Assembly (NCBI GenBank): GCA_002504905.1 | Contig: DATY01000007.1 | Location: 1 to 57,664, forward strand | DNA from: Euryarchaeota archaeon UBA605 | Lineage (GTDB): Archaea; Thermoplasmatota; Poseidoniia; Poseidoniales; Thalassarchaeaceae | Reading direction: 5' to 3' | DNA: 57,664 nt | Made by a program: the position numbers and the translations under genes | Part shown: one piece after another, positions 16,343 to 27,000 of the stretch | Layout: every line of letters begins with the position of its first letter | Numbering within the stretch: position 1 is the first letter of the stretch | Notes under the pieces: generated by a model | Told to the model about the DNA's origin: nothing | What the model saw: only the letters and a program-made list of their open reading frames with translations | The model's database searches: none

Positions 16343-17659
16343 TTATGAGAATATATGCTCTTCTGCGAGTCGAGCAACGATCTTTTCATAGCCAGGTAAA
16401 GTCATGATGTAAACTACTTCTTGGGATACTTGTCTATTTCTAAGTGCTTCAGCTATTGGAGTGTGATCTTTAAACCATCGCGTTTTACCATCATCACCAA
16501 TTATTCTAATATCTACTTGAGACATACGAGGTTCAGAAAGTAATAATTTTACTGATGGGACATCTATTGCAACATAACCCTCTTCTAGTCCGGCTCGCTT
16601 AGCAATTTCATCTTCAAGTTCAATTCTTTCAGAAGAATTAGATGCTAGATGAATCAACTTCTGAACAGTATCTTCAGGTAAATCTTGTTTTCTACGACTG
16701 GTTGAGATTTTCATTAGTTGTCTATATTTTAATCTTCGAACCATGTCTCTAGCAAATTTTCCTGAATCATACAGAGCCCCCCATATTTCTGAGTCAACTC
16801 TTTTCTGTAAATCCAATGATTCAGGTAAATCATCAACACTCCTCTCAACCGCTCTAGATAGCATCACCTCTGTAATTCGGGTCACCCTATGGAAATAAAC
16901 TGCACTATACATTAGACCTCTAGCCATCATCATACCTTCTAATGCAGGTAATCCTCCTTCTTCTACAGCGACATCCCCGCCATGTCTCTCTAAACATTCA
17001 ATCAGTCTATGGTGATCGATTATTCCATGCTTAACTCCTGTAAAGTGAGAGTCCCTTAACAAATAATCCATTTGATCGCAATCAACTGGACCATGAATTA
17101 AATGAGATAATGTATCATCTTGAAAAACAAAATTCTCTTTACCTTCTACCCATTGAAGTAAATTTCTTTCTGTCCCCCCAGCATTTGGACCACGAATAAG
17201 TCCTGCAACCTCCTTAGGATCTATATCATAAGATTCAAGGATCTCAGGAATACTCTGTCTTTCAGAGAAGAACTTAGCTTCTCCATCTCTGAGAATATCA
17301 TAATCGCCTAGAATAATACCCTCTGTAATAGACATATGGTCAAGACCGCCTCTTTCATGGAGAATGTGTTCTAACGTGTGCGAATAAGGGCCATGCCCAA
17401 CATCATGTAACATACCAGCGACTTGGACAGTTGATTTTTCATGTTCATTCAGAGATATTGATTCAGCCATCAATCCGGCTACATGAGAAACACCTAGAGA
17501 ATGTTCGAATCTAGTGTGATGGGCACCGGGAAATACAAGATGGGCTAGCCCTAATTGTTTAATGTGGCTAAGTTTATTCATTTCAGGAGTTTTAAGCAAT
17601 TCCTCTCTAACGCCATCAATACGAAATTGACCATGTATTGCATCATTAATGACTTTGAT
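16343..17659 (-). CDS. HD-superfamily phosphohydrolase (COG1078-like), ATC start
   Basis: The 438-residue protein is a metal-dependent HD phosphohydrolase related to dNTP triphosphohydrolases. The metal-binding residues lie in HTRFEHSLGV, GMLHDVGHGPYSHTLEH and the downstream DCDQMDYLLRDS. The conserved family N-terminus KVINDAIHG...IDGVREELLKTPEMNKLSHIKQLG is encoded upstream of the first ATG/GTG/TTG. It is reached only from ATC at 17659, which lies 4 nt after a perfect GAGGTGA. TTG at 17599 is the next possible standard start and would delete about 20 conserved residues. The substrate is not known, although (d)NTPs are likely. It is divergent from an RHH regulator across about 165 bp, so that regulator may control it. 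Confidence 0.88.
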   Translation of the reverse strand: MKVINDAIHGQFRIDGVREELLKTPEMNKLSHIKQLGLAHLVFPGAHHTRFEHSLGVSHVAGLMAESISLNEHEKSTVQVAGMLHDVGHGPYSHTLEHILHERGGLDHMSITEGIILGDYDILRDGEAKFFSERQSIPEILESYDIDPKEVAGLIRGPNAGGTERNLLQWVEGKENFVFQDDTLSHLIHGPVDCDQMDYLLRDSHFTGVKHGIIDHHRLIECLERHGGDVAVEEGGLPALEGMMMARGLMYSAVYFHRVTRITEVMLSRAVERSVDDLPESLDLQKRVDSEIWGALYDSGKFARDMVRRLKYRQLMKISTSRRKQDLPEDTVQKLIHLASNSSERIELEDEIAKRAGLEEGYVAIDVPSVKLLLSEPRMSQVDIRIIGDDGKTRWFKDHTPIAEALRNRQVSQEVVYIMTLPGYEKIVARLAEEHIFS

Positions 17660-17663
17660 AAAA

Positions 17664-17670
17664 TCACCTC
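17664..17670 (-). promoter_or_regulatory. Shine-Dalgarno deciding the ATC start of the HD phosphohydrolase
   Basis: GAGGTGA on the minus strand is followed by TTTT and then ATC (17657-17659). The strength and spacing equal those of argS and lipB, which start with ATG and GTG. Confidence 0.6.
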
Positions 17671-17749
17671 TGATTAACCCAAAGAGTATTCACTATTGAA
17701 TCGCACTATTTACTGAGGGAAAAAAATAAATTTAAAAAAAAATAAAATA

Positions 17750-17793
17750 ACTAATTTGTATTTCATATGCATTTCATTTGCATTACATTTATG
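17750..17793 (+). promoter_or_regulatory. Four tandem 11-bp repeats, likely operator of the RHH regulator
   Basis: Four consecutive 11-bp units begin at 17750, 17761, 17772 and 17783. The two central ones, TTTCATATGCA and TTTCATTTGCA, differ at one base. The outer ones, ACTAATTTGTA and TTACATTTATG, match the consensus at 7 of 11. They follow an A/T tract (17721-17749) that can serve as the TATA region. An 11-bp period puts each unit on the same face of DNA, as expected for RHH dimers binding cooperatively. Autoregulation, and control of the divergent HD gene, is inferred. Confidence 0.55.
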
Positions 17794-17825
17794 TGCTAAA
17801 CGCTTTCTGCTAAGGCTGAGGGACA

Positions 17826-18200
17826 ATGATGGTAGGGCAAAGTCCAATGGTTTCGCTGAGAATTCCAGAAGATCATTTACTAGCTTTAGATCAACGGATA
17901 GGTTTCGATGGAATGAGGAATCGATCAGACGTTATTAGAGACGCAGTAAGGCGATTGCTGGACGAAGGCACAGTCACTCATGGCGAAAGTGTCAAAGTTA
18001 ATCTAGGCCCTGAATTAACCATTTTAATGAATGATTTTTGTAAAATTCATGCTGAAAAACCAGAAACTGTATTGAAAGTGGCGGCTAGAAATTATATTCG
18101 AAGAGAAACAATAGAGGGTATGTCGGTGACAAAACTCCTCGGAGAGCGTATGAATGAGCTTAGTACGCGATTTAATGATGATTCGAACGCTCAGAGGTGA
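17826..18200 (+). CDS. Ribbon-helix-helix (CopG/NikR-type) transcriptional regulator
   Basis: The 124-residue protein has an N-terminal ribbon-helix-helix: the strand MVSLRIPEDHLLALDQ is followed by the helices GMRNRSDVIRDAVRRLLDEG. The SDVIRDAVR helix is the usual RHH second-helix signature. About 70 residues follow with a small alpha-helical domain of no recognised type, not the His/Cys-rich NikR ACT domain. The start ATG at 17826 lies 4-5 nt after GAGGG; ATG at 17829 or 17847 are alternatives. A tandem operator-like array lies just upstream. The stop TGA is inside the Shine-Dalgarno of the next small ORF. Confidence 0.85.
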   Translation: MMVGQSPMVSLRIPEDHLLALDQRIGFDGMRNRSDVIRDAVRRLLDEGTVTHGESVKVNLGPELTILMNDFCKIHAEKPETVLKVAARNYIRRETIEGMSVTKLLGERMNELSTRFNDDSNAQR

Positions 18201-18204
18201 GAGA

Positions 18205-18405
18205 ATGAGCGAGGATGGGATGCACAAAAACGTGGGGGGGCGTAAAAGCCCCCTCACCCAACATTATAAGACCAATATTACCGTTGGTTTTTCAGGAATC
18301 AGAAGTAGAGCAAAGTTAAGCAATGCAGTGGGATATGATGCAAAAGATGTACCTAGAATATCACGAGGAAAACATAGGATCACTGACAGAGAGAAATTAC
18401 TCTAA
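18205..18405 (+). CDS. Possible small basic protein coupled to the RHH gene
   Basis: This 66-codon ORF starts 4 nt after a perfect GAGGTGA (18194-18200) that contains the RHH stop codon, the best coupling signal in the region. The product is basic (many Arg and Lys) with no hydrophobic segment and no recognised domain. A strong GC hairpin (18232-18257) lies inside its first 20 codons. Either the ORF is real and its translation competes with the hairpin, or the hairpin belongs to the RHH transcript end and the ORF is fortuitous. The start signal favours coding; the lack of homology keeps confidence moderate. Confidence 0.45.
   Translation: MSEDGMHKNVGGRKSPLTQHYKTNITVGFSGIRSRAKLSNAVGYDAKDVPRISRGKHRITDREKLL
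18232..18257 (+). other. Strong GC hairpin downstream of the RHH gene
   Basis: GTGGGGGGGC and GCCCCCTCAC form a 10-bp stem with one G-U pair around a GTAAAA loop. No T-tract follows, so it does not look like a standard archaeal or bacterial terminator. It lies inside the coupled small ORF and could modulate translation or stabilise the transcript. Confidence 0.6.
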
Positions 18406-18423
18406 TACTCAAACACACACACC

Positions 18424-18446
18424 GCTCCGTACTTTGCGTACGGAGC
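18424..18446 (+). other. Perfect 9-bp hairpin upstream of the helicase gene
   Basis: GCTCCGTAC and GTACGGAGC pair perfectly around TTTGC. It lies 50 bp before the helicase ATG and just after the small ORF. The following bases are only weakly T-rich (CTTCTTGG, then TCGTTCTATT), so a termination role is possible but not clear. A protein-binding palindrome is an alternative. Confidence 0.55.
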
Positions 18447-18495
18447 ACCTTAGAAAGACAATCTTCTTGGTCGTTCTATTGTCAGGTTTACTTTC

Positions 18496-20523
18496 ATGGT
18501 ACAGGCTGACAACCTTGGAATTGGAAGTTTTGTAGCTCATGAAAAATTAAGAAGTGCTCAAGAAAAGATGATTAAAGAAGGGATAACTGCTTTAGAAGAA
18601 AATGGATTTCTTTTTGCTGCGGCTCCTACTGGAATAGGAAAAACTGCTGCTTCATTGGCTGCAGCATTAGAGGTTGCTAGGAGTAGTAGTTCATCGAAAC
18701 AAATTTTATTCCTTACTGGTAGACAATCTCAACACAAAATTGTTGTTGAAACCATAAAAAAAATTAATTCAAAATTAACTGAGGGTGAAAACGATGTCAA
18801 AGTAGTTGATATAATTGGTAGAGAATCTATGTGTGAAGAGATAGATAGAATTACCGGAAAATGCTCCTGTGAAGAAGGTATAGTCGAGGGGAGTAAGCAA
18901 AAAAGAAGAGAAGATTTGAAAGAAATAATCCTTGAAAGCCCCAAACATGTAGATGAAATTATTCAAATTGGAAAGAAAAAGAAAATATGTTCATGGACTG
19001 CCGCTAGATCTGCGGTTAAAAATTGCGATATTTTAATTTGTGATTATAATCACGTTTTCGTCGAAAATGTTAGCGAGAGTTCATTATCAGCAATGAAGAT
19101 AGATTTAGGGAATACTATTTTGATTATTGATGAAGCACATAATTTGCCAGATAGGATTAGGAATGGTCTCGAAAGAAGAGCGATAATGAAAATCTTTAGA
19201 GATTCTCGATTAGAAATTGAAGAGTTCCTAGATTCAAGAGAACAAGCGATGAAGAAACTTGATTTATCGGAATTTCAAGATGATTTTGATATTGTTGGAA
19301 TTAGAGAATCGGCTAGACAGATGAAGAAATTAGAAAAAGAAATGAAAAAATGGTATAAGAGAAAAGAAAGTGAATTAATAAAAACAGGAAAAAAAGATAT
19401 GAAAATTGAAACCTCGGATTTTATCGGTGAAATTGATTCAATATTAAATGAGGAATTGAATGTTAAAAATGAAGGGAAATTTGTAATTTTAAAGAAATTG
19501 ATTAATCAATTACTTAGAGTCAAAGTTGATCAAGAGGATGATGATGAAAAAGATACAGCCAGTACTAGACTGGCAGAGTTACTTTCAATAACACTAGAAT
19601 ATTTGCATAATACTGCTCTAGTACTAGTATTTGATTTACTAGGTGATGAAGGCAGAGTCAGGAGTTTTCTATTAGATCCAGGAGTCGTTAGCGGACCTAT
19701 CTTTGCAGGAACTAATGGTGCGATACTAATGTCAGGGACCCTATTTCCGCCTGAAATGTATGCAGATCTCCTGGAAATACCTAGAACTAGAAAATTAATT
19801 ATGACTGAGTATAAGTCTCCATTTTTATCGGATCTTAGACCTGTCTTGGTAGCTAAAGACGTAACTACAAGATATACAGAAAGAAGCCATAGCAATACAG
19901 AAAGAATTCGTCAACATATTCTTGCTGTTTTGAGAAATACGCCTGGACATGTTGCTTTTTTCTCACCTAGTTATGCCCTAATGGATGATGTCTTAGGGGA
20001 TGCGAATTGGTTACCTGGGCATATAAGAATAATTGATGAAGAAAAAAGAATGTCAAAAAGTCGAGTTAATGGCATCGTAGATGAATTACTAAATGAAAGA
20101 AGGAATCATAGACAAGTGTTGTTAGCAGGAGTTCTAAGTGGGAAATTAGCAGAAGGAGTAGATTATCCTAATAATATTCTTGATGCTGTAATTTGTCTTG
20201 GACTTCCCTTAGCACCTCCAAGTGCTAGACAAGATGCTCTAAAAGAATATTATGTGGAAAGATTTGGTAATAATAAGGCTTGGAGATATACAAGTACTCA
20301 ACCAGCTATCAATAGTATTTTGCAAGCATTAGGAAGGCCGATAAGGAAATCCGCAGATAGGGCTATTGTAATTTTACTAGAGAAAAGAATTATGATGAGA
20401 CAGTTCAGAAATTGTCTTCCAATTAATATAGATATTTTTGAATCTCCAGATTATAATAGAACTGAAAGATTGACAAAGAATTTTTTCAAAAGAAATCCTG
20501 AACCTGCTGTAGAGAGAGAATGA
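18496..20523 (+). CDS. XPD/Rad3/DinG-family iron-sulfur DNA helicase
   Basis: This is a superfamily 2 helicase of the XPD/DinG group, which unwinds DNA 5' to 3'. Walker A APTGIGKT is at residues 43-50 and the DEAH box at 212-215. Between them, four Cys (C113, C123, C125, C165) fit the family's 4Fe-4S domain, and the acidic/Lys-rich insertion from about 225 to 350 matches the Arch domain position. C-terminal motifs include SGTL (motif IV region), AEGVDYPN and QALGRPIRKSADRA (motif VI). The 675 residues are normal for archaeal XPD. It is probably a repair or recombination helicase. The start ATG is preceded by a hairpin rather than a clear Shine-Dalgarno. Confidence 0.92.
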   Translation: MVQADNLGIGSFVAHEKLRSAQEKMIKEGITALEENGFLFAAAPTGIGKTAASLAAALEVARSSSSSKQILFLTGRQSQHKIVVETIKKINSKLTEGENDVKVVDIIGRESMCEEIDRITGKCSCEEGIVEGSKQKRREDLKEIILESPKHVDEIIQIGKKKKICSWTAARSAVKNCDILICDYNHVFVENVSESSLSAMKIDLGNTILIIDEAHNLPDRIRNGLERRAIMKIFRDSRLEIEEFLDSREQAMKKLDLSEFQDDFDIVGIRESARQMKKLEKEMKKWYKRKESELIKTGKKDMKIETSDFIGEIDSILNEELNVKNEGKFVILKKLINQLLRVKVDQEDDDEKDTASTRLAELLSITLEYLHNTALVLVFDLLGDEGRVRSFLLDPGVVSGPIFAGTNGAILMSGTLFPPEMYADLLEIPRTRKLIMTEYKSPFLSDLRPVLVAKDVTTRYTERSHSNTERIRQHILAVLRNTPGHVAFFSPSYALMDDVLGDANWLPGHIRIIDEEKRMSKSRVNGIVDELLNERRNHRQVLLAGVLSGKLAEGVDYPNNILDAVICLGLPLAPPSARQDALKEYYVERFGNNKAWRYTSTQPAINSILQALGRPIRKSADRAIVILLEKRIMMRQFRNCLPINIDIFESPDYNRTERLTKNFFKRNPEPAVERE

Positions 20524-20560
20524 ACGACGGGTTCATTGGAGAGTTTGGTTTCGGAGTAGT

Positions 20561-21037
20561 ATGGAACTAACGTGGGAAAGACACGAAATCGAAATTCTTG
20601 ACCAGGAAATAATTGTCAAACCCTATCTTCAAATTACAACCAAGGGATTGGATACAAACGCGCAGAACTTACATCAAGATTTTATTAGTAATCTCCCTCA
20701 TTTATCTGAAGTTAGTAATGATCATATGAAAATAATCTCACAAATGAGTTCTGAAATTGAAATGGCTAAAATGAATGCTAGAGAACATTCATCTATGGAG
20801 GATTTGATAAATGAATTTAATGGAGAAATGAATGAAAAGGGCATTACACTTCCTATAAAAATTCGTTCACCTGACGAGATGATTATACAAAGTAGAATAG
20901 AAAAAGAGAATCAGATTATTCGAATAATCTCACCAAGTATCAATGGAGGAATTTTTAGAAGTTTTACACTGCCAGATAATCATCAAATTGGCAATATCAC
21001 GAGTGGGAACGGAATTATCGAAATTTTATTTCGTTAA
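20561..21037 (+). CDS. Hypothetical protein
   Basis: The 158-residue protein belongs to no family I recognise. It has no signal peptide or membrane segment. The N-terminal part looks like beta strands (LTWERHEIEILDQEIIVKPYLQITT). The middle is a polar, Met- and Glu-rich helical region, perhaps a short coiled coil, and the end is again beta-rich. It follows the helicase by 37 bp on the same strand, and GGAGTAGT precedes the ATG, so it may be co-transcribed. Its 3' end overlaps the giant surface-protein gene by 12 bp tail to tail. Confidence 0.65.
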   Translation: MELTWERHEIEILDQEIIVKPYLQITTKGLDTNAQNLHQDFISNLPHLSEVSNDHMKIISQMSSEIEMAKMNAREHSSMEDLINEFNGEMNEKGITLPIKIRSPDEMIIQSRIEKENQIIRIISPSINGGIFRSFTLPDNHQIGNITSGNGIIEILFR

Positions 21038-24000
21038 TTCTTCATCTTCCATTGAAACATAATCATCCCTAACTGGAATATCCTGTAATTGATCAATTTC
21101 TTGTAATACCGCGTTAAGAGCGATTTGGGCATTTTGACGATGCCCCTCCCCAAGAACGTGACTAGAATATCGAGCCTCTTCGAAAATTCTATCCAAAGAA
21201 ACTAATGATTGTTCACTAATTGGTAATGCCGATCTAATTGCGATCTCAAACTCTCTTACTGTTTCGAAGTCTCTACGTAAAAAGCCTCTTCTCATTAATA
21301 TCTGACAAAGACTTTCATAGCAATTATAGATAGCTTCCCTAAATTCATCGCCCGCTGCTAGAAGTTCCGCAGTATAACTGAAGATACCAGCCAATTCATC
21401 TATAGTAGCACTGCGTCTTCGTTGATAATACAAACCACTACCAATCATTCCAATCAATATGATAAAAATCACAGATCCATACAGTAACGACTGCAAAATA
21501 GATGATTCTTCAGTCACTTCATATTCAATAGTAACATGAGGGTTTTGGTTTTGCTCTGTAGCCAGCCAAGTTCTATTTGAAGGGTCAATGAATAAAGAAT
21601 CTGTGTAGAAGTTTATACTTAATTCCCCCCAGAAATCTCTATCCCATAGAGTAGGCAATCCCTCGATTGACTTGAACTCATATGTGAATAATCCATCTTC
21701 ATCAGTCATTTCTATTACCCTGAAGTGGGTTTGACCGGAAGATGAATTTATCAATGAGGCAGACATTGAAATATTGGCAACAGGATCTAATGAATCAGTC
21801 GAAGTAACATTAACCGTACCTCTAATAATTCTTACATCTTTGTCCAATTTTATACTGTCAGGTGTGAACTTGAAGTTAACTGGAACCATGATCGAAACAG
21901 ATATTTCTTCTGAACCACCATTCAGATATCTAGTACTATCAGATTCTATTTTTACAACCAAATCAATAGGGCCAGGAGGCATTGGATAATGAGCGTTTGA
22001 CTGGATTCTGAAATGCCCTGTTGCCTCATCCCATTGTAGATTAGCATTCTCAGGACCATCTGAAAGCCAGTGTAGAGTAATTACCATATCTTCGATAACA
22101 TTACCACCACCGCCTATTTCTAAAATTCTTCCTTCAATCTTGATTGGGTGTTCTACATCGCTCCTTATGATTGTCTCAGAAATCCATAATATTTCAATTT
22201 CGATATCTGATCTAACATAAACAGACATGTTATAGCTTACTGGAAGATAATAGGTTTCTCCTGAGAATACAACTAAGACATCATGCTGACCTCTGGCAAT
22301 AGAATATCCTAACGGATGTTCGAACTCATAAAATCCATTACCGAGTGTATTTGTCCTTCCGATTTCCTCGCCATCTAAATACATGATAACCTCCCTTCCA
22401 TCTAGTCCAGGAAGACCATCGGAGTCAGCATCATATAGTCTTCCTGTGAAATTCCACTGCCCTCCTCGAGTAACAATACTTGATTCAACTTGTAAGGTAA
22501 TTCCTGAATGATAAGCTATAGTTAAATTTGATTCAGTTACGCCCTCACGATAGTATCCTTGCTGTGGAGCTTTGACAGTAATTGTATGTACTCCAACATC
22601 CAAGAACTCAGAGACAACCCAATTCAACGACCAATCTCCCTGCTCATCGCTAGAAGTAATACCAATTAATACTCCATCGATGAATATTTCTAGGGAATGA
22701 TTCGATAGATATCCATTAGGAAGATTATCCCTAACATTACCTTGTAAAATCAAATTATCTCCAACTGCCACCGCACTAGGTTGTGAAATAAATACTTCAG
22801 TTGAAGAATAGACGATAAACACAGATGAGGAATTAGATGATAGGATAAATTCTTCACCCTCGAAAATGATCTTAACTATTCTAGGCCCTAATGGCATATC
22901 AGAAGGCACAGGTATGAAAAGACTGAAATTTCCATTACCATCTACATTTAATCCAGTTAATAGGATATCATTCATATAAACTGAAAGAGCTCTATTTGGA
23001 AGTGCTCTGCCCGCGCCATCAGTTAACATACCTTCAATGACAAGTAATTGATTGCGATCTATTTCTCCAGGGGGTGTTGTAAGAACAACTTGAGAGGTTT
23101 GAGTTACATTGAAGAAAGAACTAGAAAAGGAGGGTAGATAATACTCTGGATTCAGTGAGTCCCCCTGACCCATTGGATCTACCCAAGTAAATCCTCCAAA
23201 GAAATCTACCTTTACTTCATGTGCTCCAAAATCAGTATTCAATGGAAGATCGTAAGTTATTGTCCAATTACCAGTAGAAGAGTTACTCAGAGTAGTATAT
23301 ATGGCTCCAACATCAACTCCATCAATAGATAAATGAATTACCCCACCTGAGTTAATTCCTTCCTCAATTAATAATTGTCCATGCTCATCTAATAAAGTTC
23401 CATGGAATGTTACTGATTCCCCTGCTATCGAAGAACCGGTGATATCTGTAATCTCAACCACAGTTGGTGCTAAAACCACTACTCTAGTTACTGATTCGTC
23501 ACCTACGAGACCTGTGGAACCTTCAATTCCTGAAAATATCACAATTATCTCCATAGGACCAGCAACTCTATTCGAGTCTACAATTATAGAGGTGTTAGCT
23601 AAACCAAGAGAGTCAGTAGTTACGTTTGAAATTATAAAACCATCAATTATTACTGAAATCAGAGCAGATTCAACAGGTAAAGCAGAGTTATCGATTAGGG
23701 ATAGAGAAAGATTCATTTCTTCACCCCTAACTATTCGACTATCAGGATCTAGATCAAGTGGACTAACAATTGTTAGAAGAGAGTATCCTCTGCTGTCGAA
23801 GATTCCAGTTCCAGTACTAGATTGATAATAATTCACATTGGGCGTAAATGTAGCAGTGATATTATGAGTACCTCTAGGGAATGTTAAGTCTAGACGAATA
23901 GTCGCAGACCAGGAGCCATCTAACTCAACATTACTGCTCATTACGGTGAATGTATCATCATCTCCATTTATCTCAAAAATCAAACTAGGGGCCAAAGTGT

Positions 24001-27000
24001 TTCCTTGTCTATCAATTATGGCACTCCCATTACTTGATGTGAGAGTTCCGCTCACATTGAATAATTCTCCAGCAGCAGGATTGTCAGTAATATTATCGAC
24101 AGTAATCAAGGTAGATGAACGTACAGTAATTGTAGAAATCAAAGTAATGGTGCCATGAAGAGTGTTAGAGCCATTGAAGTAGAAGATAGTGTCAATTTGA
24201 CCTAAAGGATGTGAGTCAGGAATAAAGAAAGTGAAATTGACTATTCCTTGAGAACTAGAATTGACATTAGGTAGCCATGTATCATGGAATTCAGCAGACA
24301 CATTTAATCCCTGTAAAGGTAGGTTGCCATTGCTTGATTCAACAATACGAGCTGTTAATGTGACGTTTGATCCACGTTCAACAACAGTATTTATAATAGG
24401 ATTTTTATCAATAAATGTGGTTAATCCTCTAACTAATATTGTGTCATTTCCAGTTCCTGTGAGATAGAATGGAGTACTACCTTCGACTACACTAACAATT
24501 ACTGTCTTAATACCACTGCTAACTCCATCTCCTAACGGATCAGTAGGTACTGTGATGTTAAAACTACCATTGTTAGATGTTACATGGTTAGTCACCAAAG
24601 TCTCACTTAAGTCATTCAAGAAAAATACCTCAACAGCCATTGGTCCGTCTACTGTTCGGTTAGAATCCACTGCATCCAATACTTGTCCGGAAATCGAGAA
24701 TGTCGAACCAGCGGTAACTTCAGATGGGAAAGGATCCAACGTTATTGAACTAGAAACTTGAACTGTTAAATTAGAAGAGCTTTGGTTACCTAACCACCTT
24801 CCTGCTCCTGCATCTGTCAAGTTATCAAGAATATCATCTGGAGCCACAATGGAGACGTTATAGAATCCAGGAGGAGTATCTGCAGGAATAATTGGGCTAA
24901 ATGAAACTATTCCATCAGTTAATGTAAATCCGGATTCAAGAGTTTGCTGAAGTGATCCGCCTGAATCGAAAATTACATTTGCAAATATATCATTTAATGG
25001 CGACCCATCAGCTATGTCTGTGATTGTAGCATTGATTAACATCGATTCTCCAGCGACGACAATTAAAGAGGAGGGGGTCGATTCAACAATCATCTCTGTC
25101 TGAATTCCAGCATTTACGGAGTCCGCATCTGAAACTTTGTAATATTCACCACCGTCGGGCGGATTAATTGTATAATCTAAGAATACTCTCAATTCATATA
25201 CTCCAGACGATACCTCATCTGGCATAAAGAAAGAGATATTATATTCGCCATTCAACGGATTAATGAAACCACCTCCAAGTCTAATTACAGTGTCAGGTGC
25301 TGGTGAACCATCAGGAAGAGGAGGTAAATCCGAAGGTACTAGCAATTGCACTACAATTGAGGAGTTATTACCTATTACTGGAGTTCCTAAGTTCCTATCT
25401 TGTGCAAAACCGGATACCCAATTTGATATTCCCCTAGGTGTCCATTCAGTACCCAAATTTACTATTGCATTTGATTGCCCCTGAATTCTAACTATCTCAA
25501 CAATACTAGCTGGATTAAGCCAAGTACTACCTGAGAAGTTCAAAATCCAAGAATAGTCGCCTGCTGGAGCAGTCGCTTCAGGAATCCAAACAGGAGTAAT
25601 TCTAGGAGTTTCGGGGTCAGTAATATTCCAAACTGAGGTGCCGTTGAAATCTAATATATAGGTCCCTAAGAAACTACTAAGAGATGTGTTAGTGTGGTCA
25701 GTAAGAATAATTTCAACTGATGCCTGATTACCTCTTGATTGTGGTACCAATTCATATGAGAAAGTGATGTTACTCCTAATTCCATGTTCTGTCAGATAAT
25801 TAACCTGATCATTCGCAAATAGACCCTCTGCATCGAACTGAATCTTAACTTCTACTGGACCGGAAGGAATTGAAACATTGTCAGCAGAGAATAACCAACT
25901 TACATTGAACTGCCCAGGGGAAGAGGTCCAATCAGAGTCGTTTAGGTACCAAGTCTTCAAAGTCTCATAAGGTCCACTCACAGATGCACGTCTCATCTGT
26001 AAGTACAAAGTTCCATTAAGTGCTTCTGGAGTATCACCAAAGCTCAAAACTGTTCCATTAAGGAAAATCGATGAATCAATATCTAAAAATGTATTATTAA
26101 GATCTATACCCTCTAATGTAACTGTCAGATTTGGAGCAGGAGTAACATTAAACATAAAATTATCAGTATGAGGTCGAATATGGTAACTTGGGTTAGTTGC
26201 ATTATTCAAATCATTTTGATGCCAACCTAGGAATGAAATTGATGCATTGATTAACCCGAGTGGTTCAGATTCTGAAATAACGATATTAAATTCATAATAC
26301 CCTCCGGTCCCTACATTAGAGATTTGACTAACAGGCCCATCAATTGAGGTGGTGTAATTTAGGATAACTTGCAGATTATCAATTAATGATATATCAGAAT
26401 TTGGCGGATTTTCAAGTTTAAGATAGCCTGTAACACTTGAATTTACACCAACACCCAGCATTGGTTGATTGACAGGAGGGGGTGAACTAAATGATGTATT
26501 AGCATCATCAGTAATATTTATTCTCCATGTAAATGAAATTCCTTGTGACCCAACATAAGCTTTCTCGAAGATTTGTAAAACTAATGCACCATATCCAGGG
26601 ATAGTAGGAAGCAGAGGTTTTCCAGATAAAGCGAATGTTCCATTCAAGTCAGTTGAACCTGAAGCAACAAGATGTTCGGGATTAGCCGCAGAACCAGGAA
26701 CATTACTGGTCTCATTATCAGTTACTAAGTATAGATTTAAGGATACATTCTCTGCTAAAGTTGAGTTGTCAACAAATCTTAATGTACCATTTAACCATAT
26801 ATCCGAACCTGATAAATCTCTATCAAAGGTATTCGGACCCCATTCTTCATCTACAACTTCTAGTAGATTTTGTGGAGGACAGGCTTCAAACGGTACCCAT
26901 CCTAAAGTGACATTTCCTTGATTCTGATTAGTCTGCATTTGAACTTCTACCCAAGTTGTAAAGTGGCTACCATATACCTCATATGATTTTCCATTCCAAT

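Noticed and set aside
17756..17938. Plus-strand ORF beginning in the operator-like array
   Set aside because: It runs out of frame through the RHH gene and has no Shine-Dalgarno; the RHH frame is supported by its domain.
18201..18495. Possible RNase P or SRP RNA in the hairpin-rich gap
   Set aside because: None of the conserved core motifs of those RNAs was found; only isolated hairpins are visible.
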